DNA of 64,000 nucleotides, taken from contig CP136069.1 in assembly GCA_032622095.1 (NCBI GenBank), positions 109,276,278 through 109,340,277 of the forward strand, given 5' to 3'. The position numbers were made by a program, and so were the translations under genes. The notes under the pieces are model-generated. The model was given only the letters and a program-made list of their open reading frames with translations, did no database searches and was not told the origin of the DNA. Source of the DNA: Siphonodentalium dalli (lineage: Eukaryota; Mollusca; Scaphopoda; Gadilida; Siphonodentaliidae). Positions 1 to 13,100 of this stretch are shown here, piece after piece; position 1 is the first letter of the stretch; each line of letters starts with the position of its first letter.

Positions 1-1770
1 CCAGGGTGGTGAGACCAGGCCGGGTGGTGAGACCAGGCAAACTGATGGCGGATGTAAACGTCAGATTTTTTGCATATTCCGAATGCGGACCGAACTGTAC
101 CGATTGTAAGTTTTTTGTTTTAACCTTTACCGATTTGTGGCCGGGACAAGAAAATGACCTATTTATAGTGCCAAATCAAACGGGCTAATTAGTGAGCAAG
201 GTTAATGTAGGAGCAGGTACGCCGGTATCCTGTAGGTACGACACCAAAGTTTTACCGCTCTGCTATAAAAGCAACCGCCCAACAGCGAGAGAGCTTCGGG
301 TGGGTTCAAACTTTTGGCAAATTCGAACGAAAATCAAATGATGGAAAATTGTCAAAATATCAAACATCGAGATAAAAAATTGCCGATAGGTGGATGTGAT
401 AGATAGTATCCAGGAGCAACTGTTCAAATCGCTCTAAACCCGAAGGTTTACTCGTGGCGAGATTTTATAACGTAAATAGGTATAGTTAAGTGCTGTATCA
501 CTAAACTATTTTTCCCGCCAAATCCAAACGGGCTAATGAAGGAGAGAGGTAATGCAGGTGCAGGTACGGCGATATTATGTAACCTCCCAAAGTTTGACCA
601 CTCTACTAAATAAACAACCTGCTCAATGGAGAGCTCGCGTGCGGGTGGGTTCAAATTGGCAAATTCCACCTAAAATCAAATACTCAAAAAAATGAAACAT
701 GGAGATACAAATTTTTTGACATGTGGATGTGATAGTGGGAATCCACTCACAACTATGTTGCGATTTTCTAAGTTTTAGAGCGAACGGTCTACTTGTGGCG
801 ACACTATATACCATAACACGTAATGCATAAAAATGAACACAGCTCACCATACACTTCACCTCTTTGCTACTAAATGACGTTTATATGACGTTGTGTGCTG
901 GGCTGTTGATGTTATGGTCGTCTTCCAGTGGAAAAATATAACGGAAATATCACAAGAACCATATAAACACTCACTCAGTTGAATGGTTATTATCATCAAC
1001 AATCGTGGCACATCATACACTGTTTGAAACTTCCGAGATACAGTTATTCCGATGAGCCAATATCTGAGTTCCAGTTATGAATAATGGCCTACTGCTAGTG
1101 TGCTGAATTAGGTTCGGACCACATAGCACACAACGTGCACTTTTACATCCGTAATAGTTACGAACATCACAGCAGCAAACAGGTTAATACAGCCTACCTT
1201 ACACTGAACACAGTCTATCGTACAATGCTTACATCATACCATGCATTAAACACATCATACCATACATTGAACACAGCCTACTGTAGACGAGTCGATCATC
1301 ATATCAGGAACACAGCCTACTATAGAAGCGTAGATCTATAGAACACAGCCTACTACAGAGATACAATTTTGTTTAGGTATGTGTCTCATGGTTAGTGTCC
1401 ACACGCAAAATTATGCGATTTTCATTTTTATAGAGCGAACGGTTTACTGGTGGCAACGCTATATAAAGTAAATACGTATATGTAAGAGGCGCATCACTGA
1501 TCTATATTTAATGCCAAATCCAAATGAGCTAATGAAGGATCAACGTTAATGCAGGAGCCGGTATGTCGATATTCGGGTACAAACTTGGTATGGGTAGACT
1601 TGGCAAATTCCACCGAAGGAGGAAAAATACTCCAAAAATCAAATATTGAAATAAAATCTTTGCATTTGGTTAGTAGTATCAACGCGCAACTTAGAGGCAA
1701 TTTCCCAAGTTTGAGAGTGGACTGTTTATTCCTGGTGGCGCATAACCTCTTTATAGTATATACTTAACGT
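1..1770. repeat. Degenerate tandem repeat, unit about 347 bp
   Basis: Related blocks begin near 203, 550 and 1546 with 'taatgcaggagc'-like text, run through 'gggtgggttcaaa' and 'ggcaaattc', and end near 'gtggcgacactatata'. A partial fourth copy (only the end of the unit) lies at about 1359-1450. Between them, 1170-1345 is a short-period repeat built on 'aacacagcctac' and 'catacattgaac'. No coding frame of interest is seen. The short open frames here are reads through the repeat. Confidence 0.75.
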
Positions 1771-2238
1771 TACAGACACACCCCTGAGGAAAGTGCTTCA
1801 TAATAAACCACCCAAATGTTGTTCTTTCATGACTTGTCATGTGTGCCATAATAATACACCAAACGTATTGTGCCATCACGATTCGGTACATGTGTCATAA
1901 TAAACCAAACCACCTATTGTGCCATCATGACACGGAACAATGGACAAAAATTTGCATTTGTCACATTCAGGTGATCAAAATTAGGAATGCATCTTACTCA
2001 AACCCAACATAGTAAAATTAACTAACTGTGCAGTCTTTCTTTTACCACTAAAACCGATAGTTTCATGATACGACCAAGAGACTATATATATGTCCACTGT
2101 ATTTCCCCAATTTGAAACCATTAGGCTGCTGGCATTTATTTCGGCTATAAAGCTGAATTTTTACCTCCAAGTGATAGTTCTGCTTTCTTAATAAATACAT
2201 CAGCACAAATGCTAGTATAAGCTGAAGGAAACATAAAC
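1771..2238. other. No gene seen; minor short repeats
   Basis: Contains three spaced copies of 'cataataaacca'-like text at about 1798-1930. Otherwise it is AT-rich sequence in the ERGIC3 intron with nothing I can assign. Confidence 0.6.
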
Positions 2239-4662
2239 ATGAAAGTGTCAATGACACTGTAGCTCAACTTGGAAAGGGAATAATTTAATGTATTACAGTC
2301 AATGGAGCGATTAGGAATGTGGAAAGTTGAATGTCTAATACTAGTTTATAGACATGAAGAGAAAAGTAAAATCCAAGATGGCTGCTGGCGGCCATGTTTT
2401 CGGCCGAATGACCCCAAAATGAGTCGTTCCCATCTACATGTCATCGTTAACATCCATGACAAATTTTATGACGATCAGACTAAAGGTACGACCTGTAGCC
2501 CATGCTAAAGAATTTAGTCATACAAAGTGTAAAATCCAAGATGGCTGCTGGCGGCCATGTTTTCGGCCGAATGACCCCAAAATGAGTCGTTCCCATCTAC
2601 ATGTCATCGTTAACATCCATGACAAATTTTATGACGATCAGACTAAAGGTACGACCTGTAGCCCATGCTAAAGAATTTAGTCATACAAAGAGTAAAATCC
2701 AAGATGGCTGCTGGCGGCCATGTTTTTTGGCCGAATGACCCCAAAAAGACTAGTTCCTATCTACATGTCATTATAAACATTCATGACAAATTTTATGATG
2801 ATCAAACTAAAGGTACGACATGTAGCCCGTGCTAAAGAATTTAGTCATACAAAGAGTAAAATCCAAGATGGCTGCTGGCGGCCATGTTTTCGGACGAATG
2901 ACCCCAAAATGAGTCGTTCCCATCTACATGTCATTGTTAACATCCATGACAAATTTTATGATGATCAGAGTAAAGGTACGAGCTGTAGCCCGTGCTAAAG
3001 AATTTAGTCATACAAAGAGTAAAATCCAAGATGGCTGCTGGCTGCCATGTTTTTTGGCCGAATGACCCCAAAATTACTCGTTCCCATCTATATGTCAATA
3101 TTAACATCCATGACAAATTTCATGATGATCAGACGAACAGTACGACATGTGGCCTGTGATAATGGATTAAATTTTGAAATCCAAGATGGCCGTTGGCGGC
3201 CATGTTTTTATCCGAATGACCCCAAAATGACTCGTTCCCATCTACATTCCAATTTCAACAGCCATGACAAATTTTATGATGATCAGACTAAAGGTACGAC
3301 CTGTAGCCCGTGCTAAAGGATTTAGTCATACAAAGAGTAAAATCAAAGATGGCTGCTGGTGGCCATATTTTTTGGCCGAATAACCCCAAAACGACTCATT
3401 CCCATCTACATGTCATTATAAACATTCATGACAAATGTGGCCTGTGATAATGGATTAAATTTTGAAATCCAAGATGGCCGTTGGCGGCCATGTTTTTATC
3501 CGAATGACCCCAAAATGACTCGTTCCCATCTACATTCCAATTTCAACAGCCATGACAAATTTTATGATGATCAAACTAAAGGTACGACATGTAGCCCGTG
3601 CTAAAGAATTTAGTCATACAAAGAGTAAAATCCAAGATGGCTGCTGGCGGCCATGTTTTCGAACGAATGACCCCAAAATGAGTCGTTCCCATCTACATGT
3701 CATTGTTAACATCCATGACAAATTTTATGATGATCAGAGTAAAGGTACGAGCTGTAGCCCGTGCTAAAGAATTTAGTCATACAAAGAGTAAAATCCAAGA
3801 TGGCTGCCATGTTTTTTGGCCGAATGACCCCAAAATTACTCGTTCCCATCTACATGTCAATATTATCATCCATGACAAATTTCATGATGATCAGACGAAC
3901 AGTACGACCTGTGGCCCGTGCTAATGGATTAAATTTTGATATCCAAGATGGCCGCTGGCGGCCATCTTTTTTGTCCGAGTGACCCCAAAATGACTCGTTC
4001 CCATCTACATTCCAATTTCAACAGCCATGACATATTTTATGATGATCAGACTAAAGGTACGACCTGTAGCCCGTGCTAAAGGATTTAGTCATACAAAGAG
4101 TAAAATCCAAGATGGCTGCTGGTGGCCATGTTTTTTGGCCGAATGACCCCAAAATGACTCGTTCCCATCTACATGTCATTATTAACATTCTTGACAAATT
4201 TTATGATGATCAGAAAAAAGTACGACCTGTAGCCCGTGCTAAAGAATTTAGTCATACAAAGAGTAAAATCCAAGATGACTGCTGGCGGCCATGTTTTTGG
4301 GCCGAATGACCCCAAAATTACTCGTTCCCATCTACATGTCAATATTAACATCCATGACAAATTTCATGATGATCAGACGAACAGTACGGCCTGTAGCCCG
4401 TGCTAATGGATTGAATTTTGAAATCAAAGATGGCTGCTGGTGGCCATGTTTTTTTTCCGAATGACCCCAAAATTAATCATTCTGGTCTAAATGTTGATGT
4501 CAACAGCTATGACAAATTTCATAATGATCCGATCAAAGGTACGACCTGTAGACTGCATTGTTGACGCCTTACGTACACACGTACACACGCGCACACATAC
4601 ACACGGACGACGGACGACAAAGCCATGGCAATAGCTCAAACTTTACAAAGTAAAGTTGAGCT
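2239..4662 (+). mobile_element. Helentron-like (pearl/CvA-type) non-autonomous element, copy 1
   Basis: Starts with a conserved block (atgaaagtgtcaatgaca, then 'ctgtagctcaac') also present at 46804 and 63450 and, shortened, at 57269. It continues into a 162-bp tandem array, then a 'cacacgcgcacaca...ggacgacggacgac' microsatellite. It ends in a hairpin at 4633-4662 ('agctcaaactttac', loop, 'gtaaagttgagct'). The 5' 'agctcaac' is the inverse of the 3' 'gttgagct', giving subterminal inverted repeats. Head, central tandem array, microsatellite and 3' hairpin is the published architecture of bivalve pearl/CvA elements and Helentron-derived HINEs. The superfamily assignment is inference; the architecture is directly visible. 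Confidence 0.6.
2366..4560 (+). repeat. Tandem array, period about 162 bp (13-14 units)
   Basis: Each unit runs from 'aaatccaagatggctgctgg' through 'ccgaatgaccccaaaat', 'tcgttcccatctaca', 'catgacaaatttta' and 'ggtacgacctgtagcc'. Two unit types are interleaved: one reading 'gatggctgctgg', the other 'gatggccgttgg/gccgctgg' with 'attccaatttcaacagcc'. A block at about 3147-3280 recurs at about 3435-3570, a sign of higher-order duplication. The unit is a multiple of three, so open frames reappear in every unit, each closed by a stop. They are not genes. Confidence 0.85.
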
Positions 4663-5454
4663 AATAAACTAAAAGTGAGAACTTATTTCTTCTCAACTGC
4701 TTGCTGTGTACTGTGATAAACGAAAGCGATGGTTCATATACAGATAAGTAGTCAGCAAATGAGCAAATGAGAGAGAGAGACTGACTGACAGAGAGAGAGA
4801 GAGAGGGAGAGAGAGAGAGAGGGAGGGAGGGTGGGTGGGGGACAGTATGGGATAAAGCGAGACAGTGAGAAGAATGTAATGTATAACATGAGAAACGGGA
4901 AAACATGCTATATGGAAGTATCAAAATTTCCCACAGGGAATTTGAAGCCTAGTTGAATGTATATTTGGTTTATGTCTCATGTGTATGGGCAGGCCGTTTA
5001 CGTGTGATATATGTGTGTTTATATTGTTCCAATCATATGGTCTACACCTGGACATTGTTTTGTTTGTATGTTTCATCTGTGTGGTTTTTCAGTTTGTGTG
5101 TGATATAATATAGTTCTCATTATGTCAAACGTATAAGGTCGTGTGAGGTTCGGTAAATTTATTTAATGCTTGCTACTAGTCTCATGCATAAGGTATTGTT
5201 TTCGGCATACTGGTATTAACATGATTAGGATTTACTGTATGTGTGTGTATATCTCATTCCATTGTTATTTGTTTTTCAGCTTGAAGAAATTCAATAAATG
5301 TGCTTGACCGCTTCAATGTTAGATATTCCTACGTGCCAATATTGACATCAGCTGAATTCCTACTCTCGTCCATGGCCAATCCATGACTGCTGTTACTAAC
5401 TTGTTGCTATATAAACAAACCAGCGGCGTCGCTTTTGTTGAAATTTGACAGTAG
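4663..5454. repeat. GA-rich microsatellite then unassigned sequence
   Basis: 4769-4840 is an interrupted (GA)n tract with 'gactgactgaca' and 'gggagggagggtgggtgggg'. The remainder (4850-5454) is T/G-rich sequence with 'tgtgtgtgata' text and no recognisable gene or element. Confidence 0.7.
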
Positions 5455-5512
5455 GTACAATCGCCCTGTATAGATATACTTTCAGAAATCACAAAACACC
5501 ACACCATTATAT
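5455..5512. repeat. Half-copy of the 5932-6099 palindromic element
   Basis: The stretch with 'cgccctgtatag', 'ttcagaaatcacaaaacacc' and 'acaccattatatccc' matches the right arm of the nearby palindrome with several changes. It lacks the left arm, so it looks like a solo arm. From 5513 to 5931 nothing can be assigned. Confidence 0.6.
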
Positions 5513-5931
5513 CCCATCAATATCATTGTCTCGATATCATTTGACCAAATTTCTTGACATGAAACCGTGACAGATACGGCGTGAAATACATCTCAATGAG
5601 TAAACAATTTTCCATTGTTTCAATTCAACTTAAGGTAAAATCAAAACTGCAATTTGTGAGAGGTAAACATCTGAAAAAGACGTCAGGTACATGTAGAAAC
5701 TAATTGTTGTGCATATTTATTTCTATTCGAGGTAGCAATTTTTCATCTTTATCAGCATTTTTAGCGATAAGAGCGATGCTAATTGAGGGACTATATTTTA
5801 TCCAGCGCATTAAATTTAAAACAAAAAGTCGTGAGTTGGCTGAGTGTTTTCTATGTCTGCACATTTCATCGATAATTACAAGGCATGTGTGTGTCGAAAT
5901 AACGTTTTAAGTTCGAAGAGTATTAGAATGG

Positions 5932-6099
5932 GGATAACAGTGTGGTGTTTTGTGATTTTGGAAAGGTACAGGGTGAATATACTGTGGCAAATACCAGTTA
6001 ATGGGCTCCGGCTCCACCATAGCCCATTAACTAAATTTGCCACAGTACATTCGCCCTGTACCTTTCCGAAATCACAAAACACCACACCGTTATCCCCTA
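5932..6099. repeat. 168-bp near-perfect palindrome (foldback/MITE-like)
   Basis: Left arm 'ggggataacagtgtggtgtt...' (5932-6006) is the inverse of the right arm ending '...aacaccacaccgttatcccc' (6023-6099), with a few mismatches and a short centre 'ccggctccaccat'. Flanks are 'tagaat' and 'taaatt', so a TA-containing target is possible but no duplication is proven. The arms would form a hairpin in RNA or single-stranded DNA. Confidence 0.85.
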
Positions 6100-6569
6100 A
6101 ATTTACTGGAAAATGACTGAATACAGGCTAAGACAAAAGATGCATCCCAGGATGTACGAGTCTATGTCGAAAATAGCAATCACTCCCGCCAAAAAGACTC
6201 CTACTGAATGAGTCAGGGTTTGGGGTGGGGGAAATGTGCAGGCCAGGATATCATCCCCCCCCCCCCCTCACACCCAGCACATTGTCATGTAACAGCAAGA
6301 AATTCACTTTTTCCTTGAAAAAATTGTTTGAGACAGGGTTTGGTGTGGGGGGGGGGGGGGGAATGTCCAGGCCTGGACAGCGGTGCCTTTGCCCCAAGCG
6401 GTGCTATCACCATGCCAGAGGGCAACAAAATCTGATAATTAACACTCGAGTTACAAGGCGATATATTTGTATGGACGGACGGACAGACGGATGGACAGGT
6501 CCCTCGACTACATACTCCTAATCACCCTCTGGGAAGGGGCATAATAAGCATTATGTTGTTTGTTCTTAC
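6100..6569. other. Intron with C/G homopolymers and a GGAC microsatellite
   Basis: Contains a poly-C run at about 6256-6268, a poly-G run at about 6346-6361 and 'acggacggacagacgg' at about 6473-6492, the 3' signature of the Helentron-like repeat families in this window. This is the start of the intron downstream of the ERGIC3 exon at 6570; the donor reads GTAAGA on the minus strand. Confidence 0.6.
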
Positions 6570-6666
6570 CTTGCTCTGCTGTGAAATCGGCATTATCTAG
6601 TGGGTTAACCTGACCAGGGTAGTCCTCACCAAATGATAGATGCTTTATTCTATGTGTCATATTGAA
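6570..6666 (-). CDS. ERGIC3: ERGIC3 (Erv46 homologue), internal coding exon
   Basis: This is a 97-bp minus-strand exon. It is preceded by acceptor 'ttattcattccag' and followed by donor 'GTAAGAAC'. It translates to a 32-residue stretch beginning FNMTHRIKHLSFGEDYPG and continuing with a VNPLD motif, which closely matches the known ERGIC3 luminal sequence (NMTHYIQHLSFGEDYPG, then IVNPLDHTNVTAPQ in human). ERGIC3/Erv46 is a two-span membrane protein with a large luminal domain. It cycles between ER and Golgi with ERGIC2/Erv41 and retrieves cargo. The exon starts in phase 0 and ends after one base (G) of a codon. That fits the alanine that follows in the family. The next, C-terminal exons are not found at 1-6569 and should lie beyond the left edge. 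This is a real host exon. Confidence 0.94.
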
Positions 6667-6779
6667 CTGGAATGAATAAAAATACAAGGTGCTACTCTCT
6701 TGATTGTACTGAGATGGACTGCAAGAAAGATTGCATGAAACCTTACCAACCATCTTCTTTGTCCTGCTGCTATGTCAGA

Positions 6780-7130
6780 TATAATGAAAGTGTACAGTCA
6801 ATGGAGCGATTAGAAATAAATGCAGAAAGTTGAAATGACTAAGTAATACTAGATGTCAACATGAAGAGATATAAAATATTGAAATCGAAGATGGCTGTTG
6901 GCAGCAATGTTTTCCAAAGAAATAAAAAAAAAATTGATAGCTCACATCTAGTGGTCAGCCCGAAGATCAATATGAAATTTGGTGATGATCGGATGAGGGA
7001 TGTAAAGGGATGCAAAAACTAAAATCCAAGATGGCTGCCAGTGGCCATGTTTTAGATAACTCCCATCTCGTGGTCATCCCAAAGTGAAGTTAATATAGAT
7101 CGGGAGCAATAGGGGTGAAGTAAAAATTCT
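6780..7130 (+). repeat. Degenerate fragment of the 2239-type Helentron-like head
   Basis: Reads 'atgaaagtgtacagtcaatg', 'agcgattagaaat', 'gaaagttgaaatga', 'caacatgaagagatata' and then 'aagatggctgttggcagc', in the same order as at 2290-2400 and 63500-63610. It lacks a regular array, with only two diverged units. No hairpin end is seen. Confidence 0.65.
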
Positions 7131-7899
7131 CTGTTAAAAGTCTTTTTCTCAATGGATTCTAATTCTGTGTGGTGTGTGTATCAATTTCTAGGTGGGTGTG
7201 TAGTTCTCACCCTTGAGAATTTCCTATAATCCAAGATGGCATTCAACGTGGGCACCGTATAGTATAAAATATGAACTGAGTCAGTTTAATCTTAGTCCAT
7301 GAGTTGGTAGGACCCCTTCTGCACCCCCCCCCCCCCACTACTTAACTTCTTTGGTATGTTCATGTACCCTATGTAGTGGTCAGGAAAAAATGATGTTGAC
7401 AGCACATATTTTGGGTCCTATTGTATCTACTGTGTCAAAGTTTAACCTTACTTGGTTACAATTTTTTTTTATTATGATGAGGTGGGGAACTGATATCCCA
7501 TATAAGTGATGTCATTGTGATTAATAGATTTTAACAGGTGATGTGTCATTTTGTAGGTATTTGATGATTACTCGATTCACTGGTGGCAAAAAAAAATATG
7601 ATGTTTTCATTGATGATGTCACCAGAGGTCAAAAGATCATGCAACCACGATGAAAACACATATGTAATAGTCTGGGTACCCCTGCAGCCCGACCACAGGA
7701 CTTTAATACCCCACTCATGTTCTTCCTTATTATGTCCCTCAACTTTTATATAATATAAGCAATGTTTACCGATACAAGATGGCATCCAACATGGCCACCG
7801 TTTTTAAGATGGGGCACTATAAATCAGTTTGATGCAAATTATGAAGAGAAAATCTTGACAAATGTATAAAATTGTATATATTATTGTGAAGCTAAGACA
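7131..7899. other. No gene seen
   Basis: AT-rich sequence with two 'atccaagatggcat'/'atacaagatggcat' fragments (about 7231 and 7770), a C run (7326-7336) and a G/T-rich stretch. A 79-codon minus-strand frame at 7546-7785 has no recognisable motif. Position 7900-7902 is the TAA flanking the next element. Confidence 0.5.
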
Positions 7900-8149
7900 T
7901 AAGGCGTCATCTCAAAACTACTATCGGGAAATCAGCCTATTTCCCGATAGATCCCGATAGCATATACAGTTATCGGGAAATTATTATCGGGAAATGACGC
8001 AACGTTTTTCGGGAAATTATTGGAATATTTACATAGTCTATCGGGATTCTATCGGAGTTTATTTTCATTTCGGAGTATCCGAAAACAACACCGCATGTTG
8101 TTTGGAAAGTTTCTGTATCGGGATTACTCCGGACTTTTATCGGGATTTT

Positions 8150-9262
8150 ATGTTTTATAGGCCTATTTTTATTATTGATTTAATAGTTTCCTAATATGAG
8201 AAATCGTTAGTATAAAGTTTTACAGTATCAGGGGACACATGTAGTAGAACTGTTATATATTATACTCTGGTGATCAGTGGGTGCTACGTACAATATCGGT
8301 ATTTTACCCGGACAATACACCCCACCCATCGGGAAATCTTCAAAATAAAGTCTCGGGAAGCATACCCAAATATGTATGCAGTTGTATACTATCTTTAAAG
8401 CTTGTGCTTGTAATATGTTTAAATACCTCCAACTTTTAAATATGGAGGAAATAAAGAGATTTATTTATGGCAAATGAAAAAGATTTTGTATTTATTCGCG
8501 AATCGCCGACGACACAATTAAAGCATGCACAATCGAGTGCAGTCTTAACATGAGATGTGGTATGTTCTATTTTTAGCCCGATTCCATGAATTGGGGGTCA
8601 TCAATATTTACGTTTCTGGGAACAACACATGTGGCATTGCAGAGTATATACCGGTATAGGTCCTATATATAATATATGCAGTCATGCATGAAGTCACTTG
8701 ATCGTGTCTGTCTTGAAGAAGATAAATCATTATCAGATTTCATACAGTGAACGGATTAATAAAACAATTTCAAACATGGGACAACTCCAGCTTAAAAAAT
8801 ATCGGGCCTGTACATATATTCCGAATATACATAGCCTAGGCGAAATTTATTGCAATGTGCGACAGCATTTGGTATGCTTTATAACGCAATTGCATTTTTG
8901 TTTACCAGCACATGCATGGATCGAAAACAACAAAACTCGCCAGTAGACACTGCAGTAGAAAGAAAAATATAACTCCACATTGGGTTAAACTTTAAGCATG
9001 AAATTTTGCTGTTATGCCTACATTCTGCATGGTCATGGCAGTTTCTGGGGGGGGGGATGTTTTATAGGCCTATCTTTATTATTGATTTAATAGTTTTCTA
9101 ATATGAGAAATCGTTAGTATGAAGTTTTACAGTATCAGGGGACACGTATCGTAGAACTATTATATACTATACTGTGGTGATCAGTTTCGTGAATATACGT
9201 ACAGGCCCGATATTTTTTAAGCTGGAGTTGTCCATGTTTGAAATTGTTTTATAAATCCGTTC
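8150..9262. repeat. Internal direct and inverted repeats of the 7903 element
   Basis: 8150-8278 and 9057-9185 are direct repeats of about 129 bp ('atgttttataggcctat' to 'gtgatcagt') with few differences. 8749-8816 and about 9199-9262 are inverted copies of about 65 bp ('caatttcaaacatgg', 'gctt(a)n', 'atatcgggcctgtac'). The second direct copy begins right after a G run (9048-9056). The stretch looks like an internal rearrangement of the element; 9263-10167 shows nothing further. Confidence 0.75.
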
Positions 9263-10169
9263 ATATAAGTGCATATAGATCGATCATGCACGCCATGAAT
9301 ATCTACTCTGTTCTCTATTCTTTAGTAAAGAGTATAGAGATTCGTAATATGACATATGGGGGTGGGGGTCCTGCTGTATATATGTAAACTTTTAGCATTA
9401 ACAATTTAGTAGTAATTCCATAGTTTTTCCATGATGTTGTTGTTTCCATGAATCCTAATATGGTAAATAAAGAGCGTCTATACAGACCTGTGAAAATATG
9501 ACTGGAAAATTCCATGCAAATCTGCAGTGCAAAAGTTATAAATACGCGAAGCAATTATAACATTTAACTGACAATTAAATATGTGCATGGGCTGCTTTTG
9601 TAGGCCTATATACTCTACATTAATTTCGTTTTCTGTAATTACTACTAATTATAAATAGGCTGCATTGATAATTTCGATAAGTTGAACATAGCCTAATTAT
9701 GTTGACAGTGTCGAATTTTATGATTGCATCATCAAGGTCAAGGTAACACGATGCGATTTGTTTGTAGTAGGCCTATATTTCGTCATCTTTTTTCAAAAAA
9801 GATGTCTTGCTAACTTTTATTTAGTTTGATATCTCAAATGCGCGTACTTTTATCGATATTAATAGCCACTCCATCGTTTTAAAATGACTTGCCAATATTA
9901 TGTCATATATGACGGGCATGATCGACACATCGAAATGTGTAGGGAGGGATCTATCGATCATAACTGGGTCAAGTACGAACATTAGGTGCATATGAGGTTC
10001 TCGGAGGGGTAAACATTTTTGTCAGCGCTGATTATTTTGTTCTTGTGTGATTACTAATGTTCACATTCACTGCGCATTATCACTTAGATAGCCTCCAGGA
10101 AATTTGCCAAATTGTGATGTGAAAAATTAAAGAATTGACTGCGTTATGTTTTATTTGTGTCAGTATATA

Positions 10170-13100
10170 GAGGAGCGGCCAAATGCCAAAAGTGGTCGGA
10201 TACCCCTACCCTCGGTAGAACAAGTTGAAACCAACTTTTTCTGGAAGGTAAACATATATAATTTATGAAAATGATTCTTGGCCTTACCGGAATTGGTGGC
10301 AGCTATGTATGGTAAGACTATTTGTGAAGGTACCCTACCGAAAAATTAGCCTGTTTTCAGCGGTTGACCAGCTATACACAATTGGTTAAAAGTTAAGCAC
10401 ATCACCAAAAACAGAACATTCTATTTGTTATTATTGGGTACATGGTGATACTAGATTGGAACGTTCTTATTTTTTCTGGTTTGTTTGAGATTTCACGACG
10501 TCATGGCAGAGAATGTAACGTTCTGCGTCAAAAAATCATGACGATTCAGATAAACTGTCGCCAGTTAACTCTGTAAAAAACTAGCACGCTCGAACTAGCT
10601 TATCACATCATATCTGTCTGGAAAGACTGGAGTATTTTCTACCAGGAGGTATGAACTTTATTATCCTGTCCTTACCAATCTTGCAATAATAGGCAAAAAC
10701 TTAACCCTCCCCCCAATGTCATAAAATGCTGAGTATAGCCATCGCCGTGGATTGGATCCCAGAATGATAGAATAGCGCGTAGTATTTGATTTTATTTAGT
10801 GTAGAACACACATAACAAGTGTCAAATGCGAATTTCCAAAAATATTCACAATTAGAAGAGTATCAAAATCCAAGATGGCGTCCAATATGGCGGTCAGTTT
10901 TTATTTTAAGACTTTGTGAAGTGACATACGAAAAATCCAGAAAAGGAACGTCCCCAGTGGTAAAATCTATATTATTGTAATGACTACATAGAATAACATT
11001 TCATATCAAACATTAATTTGACCATTAATACATCTTTTCAATTGGTAAAATAATAGGTAAAAATTTATCCCTCCATCCGATGTCATAAAATTTGAAATAA
11101 AGTTATCGCCTGGGATTGGAACCACGAATGATAGCATGATGCGCAGTATTTTGTTTTATTTAATGTAGAACACACATACGAAGTGACAGGTATGAATTTC
11201 CATCATTATTCACTATTAGAAGAGAATGAAACTACAAGATGGCGTTGTATATCATTGAAGTGACTACATAGACGATATTTCATATGGAACAGTAGTTTCA
11301 CCATTAGTCCATCTTATCAGTTGGAGAATTAGTAAACAAAAACTTAACCGCCACCCAGCCACAAACGTCCACATAATGGCGGCACTTGTGACTATAGTCC
11401 AGAATGCAAAGAATTAAGCAAATCGTTAGGAATTACTTTGCGTTGAATACAACGAAGAAACATAAAATGTCAAATTTGCATCCACATCTGGTCTTAGGAG
11501 ACAACCAAAATCAAACATGACGTCTAATTATAATGTCAACACGTTGCGAACAATGAATACGAAAGCCAGTCAAAATGTATCAATCGGCAGTTTGAAGCGA
11601 TGTATTGTTTCGAGTGTGTGTTTATATTAGACGTCAAAATGTTGTGTTTGAGTGATGGTCGTAAGACAACATTTTTTTCAGATAAACCTTTGACATGACT
11701 GTCTCAAATAAACTTAATAAACTGTCGACCAGCTCCCTACGGGCGGGCAAACCGTGTCTTTCATGTTGCCATTGGTTTGGTAGTATCCTACATCACGTTC
11801 CAAATGTCACACCCTTAGCTATGATGCAATGATTAATACTGGATGGAAATTTGCATTTGTTGAATGTTTAGGTTGTATTGTTTAGCAATTATAAGGAACT
11901 TTATATCAAATATTTGGAGAAAGACAAACCAACCAAAATAAAAAAACACTTAGCGAAATTTCCGAGAATGACTTAAATAGTTTAATTTGCTGAATCGTGT
12001 ATCGTGTATCGATCTCCAGTGCGCATTTTGACTATTGTTTGACAATTTTCTGTCATTTTGAGAAGTTAAGTAAGTAAGCATTAACAATATGTAGACAACT
12101 GGTAATAATAGAGGATGGTCATTAACCGTTACAAATAATCATGCACTCGATGCGATACGAAGTGATGTTGTAATGTTCAATACTACCATATGACTATCAT
12201 ATCACTATTAATATATTGTGATAGTCTTGAATGTGCAGTCCTCCTTAACATGTCCTTTTGAATTTCCACCAACATTTTCAGAGAGCCTTGCAATAGTTTT
12301 GGCCAAATGAAACATTAAATAACAGAATCACTAACTGTTGTTATATGCAGTAACGCAAAAGACAAAAATGGCATACATTTTGAAATACAGCAAATAAGAT
12401 ATCTAATCGATCACTGGTTTTGGGAAAGTGGGATATGAGTCCACGAGCAATCAAAGTTCACACATCATAGTAACTACCTATTAACGTAACACGGAAGTCA
12501 TCATCGCACACACACACAAAATGCTCTTTAATGGCATAACACAATGTTCATATAATGCAATCAGCGTAAAAATAGGTTATAAATATGCGTTATAGTGATC
12601 TAGAGAGAGGTTGCTGGTTTGTATAATCGTCCGAGTTTCGGCTCAGCGTGAAATAAGATAATAACACCGCATACCTATGCATATAAGTTGTTCTCACCAT
12701 ATGTTGCTTGATGTGCATGTTTTTCCGCTCATTGATATTTTAGTCTCGACTAATATGTTAGTTAAATTGTTGTGAATGTCAATCGGATTCATATATGTTA
12801 CAAACAGAAGAGTTCCCGGGCTAGACTAATGAAATTGAATCTTCTATATCTCTGGTGGATATCATATCTGTATTAGTTCTTAGGGACGTGGGTCCGGACT
12901 ACATGTGTAGTAATATCTCTCATGCCAATACATTTTATTGATACATAGGTGATCGTGCGATAATCTCACTGAACATGCACGTTAGTGTTCCATTTATGAT
13001 TGCCGTTATATTATATTCATAATCACGCAACTCACTAGCAAACCAGAATGTCACTAAAAAAAGTTGTTTTGTCCACGGTTGTTTTGAGTCAGGTGGCATT

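Noticed and set aside
2063-2257. Minus-strand frame with a hydrophobic stretch as a downstream ERGIC3 exon
   Set aside because: It does not match the known ERGIC3 C-terminal membrane segment and overlaps the head of the Helentron-like repeat.
2302-4309. Ten overlapping plus-strand frames encoding near-identical 60-90-residue peptides
   Set aside because: They are translations of the 162-bp tandem unit (a multiple of three) and end at the same in-unit stop; no start context, no domain.
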